Assembly: GCF_030463565.1 (NCBI RefSeq)
Contig: NC_134648.1
Location: 12,751,806 to 12,815,805, forward strand
From: Pelecanus crispus
Lineage: Eukaryota; Chordata; Aves; Pelecaniformes; Pelecanidae
DNA: 64,000 nt
Reading direction: 5' to 3'
The translations under genes and the position numbers were made by a program. Position 1 is the stretch's first letter, and each line of letters begins with the position of its first letter. Positions 1 through 13,194 of the stretch are shown in pieces. Below the pieces are notes generated by a model. The model was not told the DNA's origin. It saw only the letters and a list, made by a program, of their open reading frames with translations, and ran no database searches.

Positions 1-1348
1 TTATGAAAAGGTGAACATTGAAGGCTTTCAAATAGTAAAATCACATATATAGCAGATACATTTCTGTCCACGTACCCTCCATTTTAATTTTGAAACAGAA
101 TGTTGTCGCTTACCAGGTTAGTCCTGTGTTACTAACCTAACAAGTAGCTTCCATTGTGAACACCCTTATATTCTATCATGTTTCCCTTTCTCTCATCCTA
201 GCACAGAGAAAATACACTGGCTTAAAAATATATACATTTTTATAGAGATTACAATGTATTTTCAAAGGGGAGAAGGTACTAATTCCCTGCAGTCTGCCTG
301 AATATGTTAGCTTTTCAAACCATCCGATCAATAGATGCATCTACATGAGTCTCTTAAGTTCAAATTAGGAGTATGCTTTTGAAGAGAATCTCCTGTTCAT
401 TCCCTCTTACTTTAGTTTGTTTCACACAGCACGGATCAGAGACTACAGCTAGATATCCCCCAAATGAAACAAAGCTGAAAGATGCACTCTGCAGAGTATA
501 TAATGTGCTCCAACTATGAATGGACTTTCAGTTCACAGGAGCAAACTGGAGATAGTTTAAAGCAGATTCCCTCCTTTCCCCCCACTCACATATAATGTGG
601 ATGTCAGGTCCTCGGCACCAACTGTAGGTTGGCTCTTACTGCACAATGCTACTTGCTAATGTAGACATGGACAATATTAGCTCAGGGCGGTGGGGAGGCT
701 GGAGCCAAATTTGGCATGGCAGGATGTATTTCCTTCTTCCATCTCAGCTTTCCTCTTAATAAAATTTCCGTTGATTAAATTATTTTAAAAATAGATCTTT
801 TTCTGTCCATAGGATGAATGGATGCAAGTTAGATTCACATATGTCAGGAAGTTCAAGATGGAAACTCCAAGTTCTAGCAATCACAGCCTGGCATGTTACA
901 TGCATGTACATGCATGTTATCTGCATGTACAAAGACAAATATACTGAATGTGTGCTTTACATAGTTCCTTTTATCATGTTTAGAATGTGCTATCATGCTT
1001 ATCTTGTGACTCCAAAATATTTTACCTGAAGTTTAAAAACCTATGTACTTATTTCAGAACATTTTGTGGCAAATAGCTTCATGTCTCCATTGAAGCATTG
1101 TAAAAAAATGCAAGTTTGGAAATCACAGCTAAATCAGTGAGAGACAACTAAGAAAACTGATAGATTAAAGAAATGTACTTATTTAGACTGGATATGAATT
1201 CATGATTCAGATGAGTTTTGCTATTTTTGAAGCACCATCATGGAAAGGCTGAGGAGGGTGGATGAACCAGAAGTATTAGAAGACTGAACTCTTTTTTGAA
1301 AATAACTCAAATTTTTCTGTCAAACAAAATGAAAAATAAATGTACTTA
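1..1348. other. Gene-free AT-rich flank
   Basis: I see no convincing coding exon, RNA gene or recognisable transposon here. The open frames are short, lack codon structure and have no plausible splice context. The only structured element is the palindrome at 898-917, listed separately. Confidence 0.6.
898..917. repeat. 20-bp perfect palindrome of CATG units
   Basis: The 20 bases read identically on both strands. They consist of two ATGCAT cores joined through GTAC. A further degenerate GCATGTAC unit follows at about 922-929. A palindrome made of alternating CATG/GTAC steps can arise by chance from a decayed microsatellite, and no function is claimed. Confidence 0.8.
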
Positions 1349-1558
1349 GAATAGAACAGAACAGAACAGAATGGAATGGAATGGAAGGAATAGAAACTTC
1401 AGTTGGACAGGACCTACAATGATCATCCAGTCCAACCGCCTGACCAATTCAAAGCTGACCAAAAGTTAAAGCATGTTATTAAGGGCATTGTCCAAATGCC
1501 TCTTAAACACTGACGGGCTTGGGACATCAGCCACCTCTCTAGGAAGCCTGTTCCAATT
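1349..1558 (-). mobile_element. CR1 LINE 3'-end fragment
   Basis: The + strand begins with an imprecise array of AGAAC and ATGGA pentamers, a CR1-type 3' terminal microsatellite read in reverse. It continues with the typical antisense CR1 text: a 'gacctacaatgatcatccagtccaac' type block, then 'ccaaatgcctcttaaacactga' and 'ccacctctctaggaagcctgttcca' type blocks. The copy is a short 5'-truncated 3' end with no coding capacity. The subfamily was not determined, and the right boundary is approximate. Confidence 0.85.
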
Positions 1559-1777
1559 ATATCTTCACAGAATCTTAGTCCATAGAAAACATAGACACAA
1601 GTTTTTATAATCTAGAAATGCGGTGATGTAGGTTAAGAAAATTGTCCTATAAGAAACCAAAACCAACAGAGGTTTTTTAGTGAAACCAAGATAAACTTAC
1701 AAAAATATAGGATTTTTTTAATGGCATAAAGTATAAAAATATTATTAACATTGCAGGTTTTATTTGTAATTATTTAA

Positions 1778-2341
1778 TGTCGTGGTTTAGCCCCAGCCAG
1801 CAACTAAGCACCACGCAGCCGCTCGCTCACTCCCCCTACCCCGGTGGGATGGGGGAGAGAACTGGAAGAGTAAGAGTGAGAAGCACTCCTGGGTTGAGAT
1901 AAGAACAGTTTAATAATTGAAATAAAGTAAAATAGTAATGATAATGATACAATAATTATAATAACAATAATAATATACAAAGCAAGTGATGCACAATGCA
2001 ATTGCTCACCACCCACCGACCGATACCCAGACAGTCCCTGAGCAGCGATCGCTGCTCCCTGGCCAACCCCCCCCAGTTTATATACTGAGCATGACGTCAT
2101 ATGGTATGGAATAGCCCTTTGGGCAGTTTGGGTCAGCTGTCCTGGCTGTGCCCCCTCCCAGTTTCTTGTGCACCTGGCAGAGTACGGGAAGCTGAAAAGT
2201 CCTTGACTAGCATAAGCAGTACTCAGCAACAACTGAAAACATCAGCATGTTATCAACATTCTTCTCCTACTAAATCCAAAACACAGCACTATGCCTGCTA
2301 CTAGGAAGAAAATTAACTCTATCCCAGCCAAAACCAGGACA
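1778..2341 (-). mobile_element. Solo LTR of an avian ERVL-type endogenous retrovirus, copy 1
   Basis: This 564-bp element starts TGT and ends ACA. It is flanked by a perfect 5-bp target-site duplication, TTTAA, at 1773-1777 and 2342-2346. Read on the - strand it has a perfect CRE (TGACGTCA, 2092-2099), a TATATAAA box (2078-2084) and a perfect 18-bp palindrome near the expected start site (2040-2057). An AT-rich tract follows, with a TTAAAC/AATTATTAAA-type polyadenylation region. A 5-bp duplication is typical of ERVL/class III elements. No internal retroviral genes adjoin it, so it is a solo LTR left by recombination. The short open frames inside it are not genes. Confidence 0.9.
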
Positions 2342-2346
2342 TTTAA

Positions 2347-3825
2347 TAACTTATTGTTTTCATGCTTTCATCTGTAACATCTTAGAATTAGCTACTCTGC
2401 AACAGAAATCTCATATTACAAGAAAAAAAAAAACACTGACTAGAATCAGTAAGAAAAAATAGCCAATGTATAAGTATAATATAATATTATATTAAGAATA
2501 TTTACAGTAGATACAGCTTGGTCAGATGTAGCAACTTGGGATTTAAACTGAAATTTATAATCAAACAAACAATATAAAATGTAATAACATCATTTTGTGG
2601 ATATTGGACAGCATAGTGGATTCCTAATGGGAGGATGCATGCCTGTCTTTAATCTGAAAGCTATTTGGTGGCTTATATGGAATATACCTGTGGTGTTAGT
2701 TTGGTTTACATCAGAGATGTACATCACCACAACCAGCATTATCTGTCATCTATTTCTGCAGTTCAAGGAGAGGTTAATTCCTTCAGAGTGAGATACTATT
2801 TCCTCTTTAGCAGTGCTCTCTTCAGTTTACATTGGCAGATACGGAGAGAGAAACTTACACTACTTCCACATGTTCTGTGTCCTCTGCTACACAGTCTGCT
2901 TTCTTTGTGCACTCAGACACCTGATATATGATGACCACAAACTCTCATGTGGGCCAGCCTGAGCAAGAGTGTGCTGTCACTGCCACCAGCACACTGTGAG
3001 TGCCCCCTTGGCCCCATCAGGCTGTTTCCCTCCACTCAAGAGAAGTAACAATGTCTCCCACAGTACACACACCTGTGTTTATGCGTACTTCCAGGAGGGC
3101 AAGACTGAGAGGGCTTCGGCATCTCCCTTCCAATGTTCCACATCCTTGGCACAGCTGACAGCACCACTAAAATCTTAAGTATAATGCTGTCCTGCAGCTT
3201 TTCTCCATCTTCTCAACTGTACTTGCCAGATTGCCTCAGTCCCTAAATACGGCAAGTGACATTGAAGAGGTGAGAAAAGCAGTGGTGCTGTGTGGGAAAT
3301 GCAAATAATAGCAGTGCTATGATAGCAATGCAGAAAAAAGCGTTTAAACCCTACCTCCACCTGAAGCCCCGTTCCATGGGATCACCCACAGCATGCGATC
3401 ATTTCTATTTTTAAATGCTATATTTTCTAACATGAGTCAGTTACCAATCTATTTCTGATCTGAACAGGAAGGACAGCGGAACAACTTTAATCACAGCTGA
3501 ACCAAAATTAGAACAGAAAATGGATCAGTTCAGTTCCTTATTTATACTAACCAATTTTAGGTATACCTGTATGAGCCAATCAGAATAAAAAAAGAGTATC
3601 CATAAGCTGCTTCTGTAGATACTGAGGATTAGAAGCTGGTTTAAAGTGCAATTCAAAACACAGAATAGGATATTGGAAGGGGCCTGTTCTCTCCAAAGCT
3701 TTTACTCAGAAAACTGGCTAAGTAATTTAGCCAGCTAAATTAAGTGATCATCTACAGGGTGGTGACAGTAGCATGCCTAAGCAAGGCCCATAAGATTCAC
3801 CTCTCTGTCACCTTGATTTCATTAT
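2347..3825. other. Gene-free spacer between two solo LTRs
   Basis: This is 1.5 kb of unique-looking AT-rich DNA without a recognisable gene or repeat. The several overlapping 60-90 codon frames here lack initiation context, splice sites in register or any familiar protein motif. Confidence 0.6.
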
Positions 3826-3830
3826 GGTGT

Positions 3831-4392
3831 TGTCATGGTTTAACCCCAGCCAGCAACTAAGCACCATGCAGACGCTCGCTCACTCCCCCTGCCCCGGTGG
3901 GATTGGGGAGAGAATTGGAGGAGTGAGAGTGAGAAACACTCCTGGGTTGAGGTAAGAACAGTTTAATAATGGAAATAAAATAAAGTAAAATAGTAGTAGT
4001 AATCATAACAATGTAATAATAACAGTAATAATAATATACAAAGCAAGTGATGCACAATGCAATTGCTCACTGACCGATACCCAGTCAGTTCCCAAGCAGC
4101 AATCGCTGCTTCCTGGCCAGCTCCCCCAGTTTATATACTGGGCATGATGTCACATGGTATGGAATAGCCCTTTGGGCGTTTGGATCAACTCTTCTGGCTG
4201 TGCCCCCTCCCAGTTTCTTGGGTACCTGGCAGAGCATGGGAAGCTGAAAAGTCCTTGACTAGCATAAGCAGTACTTAGCAACAACTAAACCATCAGTGTG
4301 TTATCAGCATTCTTCTCCTACTAAATACAAAACACAGCACTATGCCTGCTACTAGGAAGAAAATTAACTCTATCCCAACCAAAACCAGGACA
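3831..4392 (-). mobile_element. Solo LTR of an avian ERVL-type endogenous retrovirus, copy 2
   Basis: This 562-bp copy belongs to the same family and has the same orientation as the one at 1778-2341. It has its own 5-bp target-site duplication, GGTGT, at 3826-3830 and 4393-4397, so the two are independent insertions rather than the ends of one provirus. The CRE has the variant form TGATGTCA on the + strand (4145-4152). The central palindrome carries one mismatch (4094-4111). Small indels distinguish it from copy 1. Confidence 0.9.
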
Positions 4393-4424
4393 GGTGTTTA
4401 TGTGGATCCAAGCACACTGGGGCC

Positions 4425-5093
4425 TTGACAGAGATGGGAGCTTCTAAATAGCGGTATAGAACAGGGCAGCAAGTTGAACTTGAGTCAGCAACGCACTTCT
4501 GCAGTGATGAAGGCAAACCACATACGCAACTGCATTGGCACATGCATAGCTAGCATATTGGGGGAAGCTATTATTCCCCTTTGCTCAGCACTTGTGAGGC
4601 CACATCCAGAATACCCTTCACTGGAATACTGTGTCTAGTTTTGGCACTCAATATAGGAGAGAGAAAGACAAACTGGAAGGAGTCCAGAGGCAGCCTCCCC
4701 CAATGGCTAGGGGACTGCAGCACGTTACATGAGCTGAGACTAAGAGAACTGGGTTTGTTTAGCAAGTTAAAATAAAAGGCTGCAAAGAACCCAAATGCAG
4801 TTTTCTACCACCTAGAGAGCAGTTACAGAGAAGACAAAAGCAGACTCTTTCCAGAGGTGCGCAGGGAAAGAACAAAAGGCAATTCTGACTGTGCACAAGG
4901 AAAAAAATCTTCACCATGAGAGCGGCTAAGCACTGCAGTAAGGCCCTGGAGAAGCTGCGCAAACTCCATCTCTGGAGATTTTCAATACCAAACCGGACAA
5001 GGCCCTGAACCTGTGAGATTAAGCATGCCTTGAGCAGGACTGTGAACTAGATGACCTCCACACATCCCTTCTGCCCTTATTTCTACAATTCTA
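4425..5093 (+). mobile_element. CR1 LINE 3' fragment, degenerate
   Basis: On the + strand this resembles the end of CR1 ORF2 and the 3' UTR. A 'cccctttgctcagcacttgtgaggccac' type block is followed by 'tgtgtctagtttt', 'agaactgggtttgttta', 'actagatgacctcca', 'catcccttctgccctta' and a terminal 'ttctacaattcta'. The reading frame is broken by many stops and indels, so this is an old dead copy. It starts just right of the second solo LTR, and the left boundary is uncertain by about 50 bp. Confidence 0.85.
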
Positions 5094-8000
5094 AAACTGA
5101 GACTCACACATCACACATACGCATATACAAGCATGACATGAACTGGTTAAAAATCAATATAAAATAGTATAAAAAAAAAAAGGTCTTGCCAATGTGTGAC
5201 CTCAGAAGCCTTCTTCTCCATAGCAGAACAGTGATACCTAGCTACAAAAATGACACTGAAGAACAGAAGAATAAATCCCTAGTAATAAGACTATGATGTT
5301 ATTGAGGACATCTTATTATTACAAGATCAACAAAATAAGCTGGATGGCACTGGAAATGCAATCAAGCACCAGCATGGCAGATATGAACTCATTAAAATAT
5401 TAAATGTATAAGCTTTGTTACAGCAGAAAGACTGCTGTCTGTACAGTCTGCTGAAGCCCTGCTGTGGTTTTTCAAACGGACTTGTCTGTCTCATAATTCC
5501 TTTGGAAAACCTGCAAACAGGATTACAGTAATCAAAATCTTACAGAGACATTAATAAAAATACAGATGTATCCTGATGTAAAAAGATATAGATTGTAGTG
5601 GTTAATATATAAATAGCTCTTCTTTTAATAGCCCAAAAGACAAAAGCAATTTTCAGCACCAAGGCTGCCCTTAAAGCTAGTTGCATGTTGGGGAAATACA
5701 TCTAAAAAGGGGGAGGGAAAAATCTGTGTCTTTTTCCAAGCTGTTTTGACTACTAACAACCCAGTTTCAAGATAAATTTAATATGCGTAATATATGCAGA
5801 ATGTTTACATTTGGCGTTTACAGCTGCACTTAAGTAATTTCATAGATGTATGTATAGATAAGCATAGGGTCAGGCATGGATACAGCAAACTGCTTAATAC
5901 AAAGATTGAGATTTCTTGTTTAGTTGCCTAGCAATAAGATCTGACTCCTGGAAGCTAACAAATACTGATTAGAGAATGGACTATAATTATTTAATGTATC
6001 TAATGTATCATACAAAAAGGAACATAAGGCTATTGAAGAAAGGGAAATGCTAGGCCAGAAAAAATCAATTCTATCCAGTGAAATATATTCAGGAAATATG
6101 TGACACAAAGAAAATACAATATCTAAATGAAGGAAAGCCTCAGTCTGTTCCCTCTGTCAATATTTTTCATCGTTCTTCTTTGAGCAGGAAGTCTAATTCT
6201 ATCTTGGCTAATGGATCTGGCTTTTGAATTGCTGTGTTTAACTTTGTCCAGCCCCCCCAATATTGTTTGGAAGCTGGAGAGAAAGAGAGAGATTTTTAAA
6301 AATTGAACTGGGTGAACATGATGGCATTTCTCTTCTTGGAAAACACAGTATGATACTAATGGAAAGTTTGATGACAGCTACACTGGTGGAGAGGCAAAAG
6401 TCCACACTTGTGTTTTATTTGTTACGAAGAGCTTTAAAATTGTACTGATGCCTTTTAACACATTTATAAGGTCTCTTCTCTCAGTTCTTTCAATATTACA
6501 AATGTTTTTCTCTCAGTACTTTAGAGGTAGAACAGGAAGGTCACAAGCCAAGGGTAGGTACCATACAAGTCCAGCACAGACTGGTAGTATTTACTTCTTG
6601 AAGCAGTACTGACATTGATCTTTTTCCTTCATAATCTAAATTTAAATCACTTAGTCTACATTAAAACTGGGAAAACAGAGGCCACTGGATAGTATTCCAG
6701 CATTATAAGCAGTGTGGACTTGTAATGCACTATTCAGGCATTATTTAAACTTGAAAGAAAACACATGACTCCTCTTTCTGCTACTTCCAACCTTTCTTTA
6801 GGAAAACATTCTTCTTTAACAAATCCTTTAAAACAGTACTTCCCAAGATCTGCTCCTGTTGCAGCTGTCACTTAACAGTGTTCTGTCTGCTTGGGACAGA
6901 AACAGTCATAAAATTTCTCTCATGTGTCCTGTTACACCAGCATAAATCTAGAGTAACTCCACAGACTTCCTGTGTGACGCACTTACTCGGGGTTTGTCTA
7001 CACAAGGAAGTAAGCATAAAGGAAAACTAGCTTCAATTCAGAGCACAACTCTGAACTAACTCCCAGTATACACACTCTTACCACACAGAAAGCAAAGGCA
7101 GCTTTTCCCACTCTGAATATGAATTAAACTAATTTGAACAAAGACAGTCCTAGTAAAATCCAAAGGTGTAATCACATTCCACAATGCAGTGCTTTACAAA
7201 AATAAATTAAAGTTTAAGTATCAGAAGCAGCATGTCTTCCATCTAGTCATATACATCCTGCTTCTCAAATGTTCCCTAATTTAATTTAGGGGTAGTTTTA
7301 GATACTGTACACAGCTTTGCATTTTGGCATGAAAACACCCTTTCACTGTCCATAATGTACATTTGTACAGAATAGCCCATAACTTCATTTAAACAGCACT
7401 AATTTTTTCCATGAAGACAATGCCTTTATTTCTTAATCTTTCTTCCCCAGTTGCAGAGACTGCTAGACAGACTAATTAACTACATCTTGATTTGGTCTTG
7501 TACTGTGGCTCCTTTGTCCTTGTTACAGAAGTGTGAAAGACCCTTAAATGGGACATAAATTATATTTACTACATGAAAGGTCTTAATAAAACAGGAATTT
7601 ACATTACTGATTTTTCTATGTTGTTCAGACACGATAGTGATAGAAACTACACAAATACCTAGAAAAGCAAAAGCAGATAAAAATGAAGGACATACAAGTG
7701 AAGATTTTGATGTATGAATCATGGTGAGTAATTCAACCAGTGTTAATTTACTGAGGTGCAAATTGATTGGCTGTTTCATTACAGTACTTTCTCTAAAATA
7801 GTGATTTACAGATTTCTAATAATTGAATTACCTATGCTGCTACCACCTATATGCTAAAAAAACTAAGAGACAATACTATTTATTTGCACACAACCCTTAG
7901 AAGACACTTGCTGTTTCTAGAGATCTGTCAATAAGGAATAAATGGCCTGGGATGAAAAGCATTGTTCCTAGGTCTTTCTACACACATGTGCAATTTTGAC

Positions 8001-10167
8001 ACCGTACAATAATGTGCAGTCAAGCCTCTCTACCCATCTTTCTCACAGATCCTCAGAACAATCTGGCATTAAGAAAATCCATGTGGTCAACATAAAACTC
8101 AAAATCTCAGTGGTAAAAAACTGTACAGGGAGTCGGGACACAGAATTGGCTCTGATCTCTTGTTGATTCTCATAAGTTTCATATACATTCTGTGGTATAA
8201 ACAGTGATTTCAGAGAGTTTCTGAGAAAGAACTAATTGGATAGAAACCTCCAAGGCAGAAGTAATTAGTTTCCTCATTTTGGGCAATGTGGTAATCTTTG
8301 CATCTATTCTGGTATTTTAAGTACAGAATCCAACCTTTACTTTTTTTCCTATGTCATAAGAAATAATAGCTTGAGCTATTCATTGCAGTCACATGCACCT
8401 GTAATCTGAGCTCTGCTCTTCACTCCATTTTTTTATTTTGATCTCTTTTGACACATCACAAGAAACCTAAGTATTAAGTTTGAACTCTTAATTCATTGTG
8501 AAAGTAGTACGCTGTCTAACCCATTTTCACATTTCCATATCACTATTGGCTTAAACAATGTTCAAAGATCTGCTGCCAATTACACAGCAAAGATCACGTC
8601 TAATTTGTAAGATGAATGGAAAGGAACTGGTATTTATGAACATATTTACTTACAATACTCACTCCTTGCAAACAAATCTATGTTGCCAACGTACAAGACA
8701 ATGCATCTTACTTGGTGTATTGTGACAGTAACAGGTTATTCTGCATTTGACATTTTCCAGTGCTTCACACTGCACAAGAAACCAAAATACTTCATATTCC
8801 CAACCCCTGGTATGAAGTGAGTGACTACTCTTTTCTATCTTTTTATCTAAATTATACACCAGCAAATAGCCAAGAAACTGTCTTAGCAATTAAATTTTAT
8901 AACAAAACACATGTTACACATATATGTAGCCCACAACATTTTTTAGTCTGGCCTAATAGCAAAGGTTATCAAGCTAAGTGCACCACAAGTTCTACTCACA
9001 GTATCATAAGCAAGGTAGTAATGCCACCCTTTCTTCAATTTAGACGTCAGTATGGTGTACACTGCTTTAGGTAGTCTTATCCTCTTCCTTTTTTACCACC
9101 CAAACCACAAACCTTGCTTTCACAGTCCATTTCTAAAATTCCTTTAAAAAATTAGTAATTATAAGGCCTGCAACTGAATAACAAAAAAGACATTTCGGTG
9201 CAAGCATATTTTGTACACTTTTATCTCCAGATTTGGAGATTTACACTCACTAAGTAACCATACTTAAAATTGAGGTAAAGCAAGTGTTGTACTCTCTCAC
9301 TGTAAGTAGGAAATTTCCATCCCACTTTCTGTGTTTGTTGTCCTCTTAGCCAGATACACCTCAGGCATATCCTGCCTGTGAGGCAAGATGTTGTTCTTTA
9401 AGTGAATCCCTTTGAATTCTCCCCCTTACAAACCAGTCCATGAAAGCAAGAATCAATATTATAGTAGTCTGACCATAATTTTTTAGAAGGGGTTAATTAC
9501 AGTTGTTATCTGTAATAGGATATAACATCATACAGAGGACATGGCATCATATGAGGCTAGATCACCAGTTGACATCAAAAGGACTACAACAGCATTCTCA
9601 GGTCCAGGTCTTTTTTTTTCCAGGCAGCCCTAGTTGCATTAGTAGTGATTTCCCTTCAAGAGCTGAGTGACAGCAATTCTGAGAGGGGACAGCAGAAGTG
9701 ACAACTTTGCATCTTGTAAAAGAACAAACAGTTTGAAACATCAGTGCCAACCCTTTTAAGATCAGCTCTAGCAAGAGTGAGGAGTGAGATTTCTGTTATC
9801 AGTTTTGTTTGTTTACTTTCCAGTAAAATTTCTAGTTGCAAAAGCTTCTTTTGAAGCTTTTCTTGCTGATTCTGAGACCTTGCTGGTATAGAGTATTTAT
9901 ACTGAAGCAGGCTTTTTTCCCTTTTTCTTGATAGCTGGCTAAACCCCAAAGAAAACAATAAATGCTTCTTAGTAATATTTACAGGGATTGGGGGGAAAAA
10001 AAGATGTTAACTTTCATCAGATATAATACGTAGTTAATATTCTTGATATGACTTCACATCTGAAAACATAAATACCATGGTCATGTTCTGCATTTTTTTA
10101 GAGAAGCCTGAAGACTTCTTTTAGATTCTTTCTGCCTAAAACATGTAAATCAATGAAATAGCAGTTT

Positions 10168-10213
10168 GAATAAAGGAGCAATAATTGACTGAATAAAGGA
10201 GCAATAAATGACT
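10168..10213. repeat. 23-bp tandem duplication
   Basis: Two adjacent 23-nt units differ at one position. Each begins GAATAAAGGAGCAATAA and ends TGACT. The near identity indicates a recent local duplication or replication slippage. No function is inferred. Confidence 0.9.
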
Positions 10214-13194
10214 GATTAAATTTTGCCATACCAACTAGGATGTGTTTTCTGTTGAAATATCCTTGATCTTGATAAAACTTGTGAAACCCACCTGTCCTAC
10301 AAAGATTTGTGGAAAGAGACCACTATCAGAATAGAGGAAGTCACTAATGAGTTTAATAGATCAGCAACACAAATACCAGATCTTCAAATGCTGTATCTTA
10401 CTCAGAACTTCTGCAGATCTGTGCAGTCACTGGACCTGAAGATGAATTACAATTTCTTTTAAAACACTTTTTGTTCTAATTTCCATTGAGAAGTGACAAA
10501 AATCTCCAGCAAGTATAGAGTTAAATTTTCTGTTCTGCTTTCACACAGGTGCTCAAGGTAGGGTAAAGAGGCCACATTGAACTAGGTAAGATTACACTCA
10601 AATGTTTAGAGGGTCTATGCAAATTTGATAAAAGGAGAGAAAGGCCTTCAGAAGAAGTATCCATAACATAGCTGCTAGAAGCTAGAGTACATGCCCAGGT
10701 GGGTTGGTGGGTTTTTTTGCCTGTATTCTATCTGATGTTTCTGTAGCACTTTTGATACAATTTGGGCAGGATGAAGCTTGTTAGAGATAAAGTCTGTCTT
10801 TTGTAACTTGGCTTCTACTGCTTTGCAACTTTTGCTAACACAATAAAGAAGAAACAGTTAGAGGGGAGCGCTGTGTACCCACAGTTCACCTCCAGTCAAT
10901 TCAAATGGAGTATAACTGTTCTTGGCATCTTTCTTTGCCTTGCCTCTTCATGTTGTACTGCTGCTAACAATTCCTGGAGTGCAAAGCAATCGTCAGTCCC
11001 TTTAAGTGTAGTCTTCTTAAAGAAAGTATCTTTTCTGCGAGTGACCCTCTTGGCAATGCATTACCTGTAGATACAGTTGTGTGTTAAACAGGAAGAGCAT
11101 AATGATTACAGGCAGGAGGATAGATAATCTCCTATCCGTAATATAATCTATCTTTGTACTATTTCTTCCTCATCTTAGTCAACTGATGTGACACCTGTTG
11201 CCTACCAAACTTGATTATCTATTTCTTGGAAAATAATGCTTACATTGAATTAATTAATTGTATCCATGGTCCTTACTAGGAAAATCAGAGGGTAAGGATG
11301 CCAGCCAAATCTGTTGTTAAAAAACAAATGTGCATTATATTTTTACTACTAATTGAAGGCCACAAATATGAAAATAAGGAAGCTGTATCTTATGTTTATG
11401 AGGAAAATAAGTTGGGAAAAGACAAAAAAGACAGAACAAAAATGAAGTTTATGCTAAATAAAGCACAAATGACCTTTTTTCCATTTTTAGTACACAAAAA
11501 AGCTGTAGCCTATGTCACCAATATTTGTGCAGGAGCAACTTACCATTTTTTTTCCTTTTGCAAATGTCAGTGTTACCAAAAATCAGCATATTTTTTTCTG
11601 TACATACTCTACTTGAAATAAATCCCTTATGGGTTCTGATTGCCATGAAAAGTGAAACTGGGAAACGTAGCTTAGTGTACTAAAAAAGGAAAAGAGTTTT
11701 ATAAGGACAGAACATAGATATTGTTTCACTCCACTTTAAAGGCAGACAGCTTTAGTCCTTATTTACATGTAAGAGGTGAACTGCTTTGCTTAAGTCCTTG
11801 GACTTTTCTCTGTGGCTTCTATGTAGGTATACACAGGAAAAATAATCTTAGTTATCTTTTTAAATTACCCGTTAAACTGTGCTATATTTCTAACCAGACA
11901 TTCTTATTGCTCACAACTAATTTAGTTTAACTGTTTTTTTTTTTTTTTTAATTTACTTAAAAAGTGCTTTAATAACTTAAGTCCCCTGGCTGAAAGGATC
12001 CAAGTTCTAATTTCAATTAATCCATAAACTCTGTGCATTTGGACTCATCTTCCAGAGTCTTCTGCTGACACATCCTCAGCCTTGTACTTTTTCTGTTTGT
12101 CACACCGCTATCATGATTCTGTATCTGTTTGACTAAAAGACATAATGTGAGTATATTTATACTGTGGTTGCTGGAAGCAAGATGAATGTGCAGCTGGCTA
12201 AGAATGTATTTATTACTTAAGAAAATCAAGATCAAGGAAGAGAAGGACAAGTGTAAGGAACACCAGAAACTTTTACCAAGCTAACTGAGGACGGAAATAC
12301 CCACTGGCAGGAATAGTTTTGACATCATTTGTGTATGTTTTGGCTTCTCTAGGTATTTTAGCCCCTTAGAGGAATAAAAAGCTGAGCTCTTATTGAAGTT
12401 TTCTACTGTAGCTTCTAATCTGTAATGGTGGACAAACCAATCTGTCCTCTTTAATCAGAATAGGCTTTAAACTTAAATTACTGACTCCTATTTTTCTTAA
12501 GCTTTTCCACCAATGGTATTTAGGAAACAACAGTAATAAACCTGTTATTTTCTAATGGAACTAGATGAAAATCAGAGTTAGTGTATTTGAAGCAAGCACA
12601 GTATATCTCTACTCTCAGTTAATTCTCTGAGAGCTGCTGTATTCAATAAATGAGTCAATGAAGTATACAATATGGATAAAATGCTGAGTCAAATTCATCC
12701 CTGATAAAACTAACATTAAGTCAGTAGTTACAAGGCTATGTCCTTTTGTGTTTGTTTAGGGCCTAAACGGAGTTCCATGTGCTAAAAATACAATACTAAG
12801 ATTCTATAGAAGGAATAAAGGCTTTTGATTAGCTCAAGAGGGGTTTTTTTATGTCACTTCCAAATATTTCAATCCCACCAGGCTCAGCTCTCGCAGTATC
12901 TGAACAATGCTGAAACCAGAAATTATCTAGAAACTTAATCTGTAGAAAATTTTGTAATTCAACCCAATATCATCTCAATTTAGGGATCCAGCTATTTACA
13001 TCTGAAACAAACAGGTGTCTGTGGGCAGATATGGTAACTCAGATTCACTGTATGTGGGACTTCTGTTTCAGACACAGAACATGTAAATGCTAAGCCTGAA
13101 AGCCTTGCAAAATCAAAATAATTTCAGTAAACCGTTTATATTAACCAGAATAACTACCTAGTACGAAACTATGCTTACTTGTATTTTTTCACTT

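Noticed and set aside
1804-2232. A 142-codon open frame inside the first LTR, and similar frames in the other two copies.
   Set aside because: It lies wholly within LTR sequence, which is regulatory. The shared peptides simply reflect shared LTR DNA.
1778-4392. The first two LTRs as the ends of one provirus.
   Set aside because: Each LTR has its own distinct 5-bp target-site duplication, and no retroviral coding sequence lies between them.
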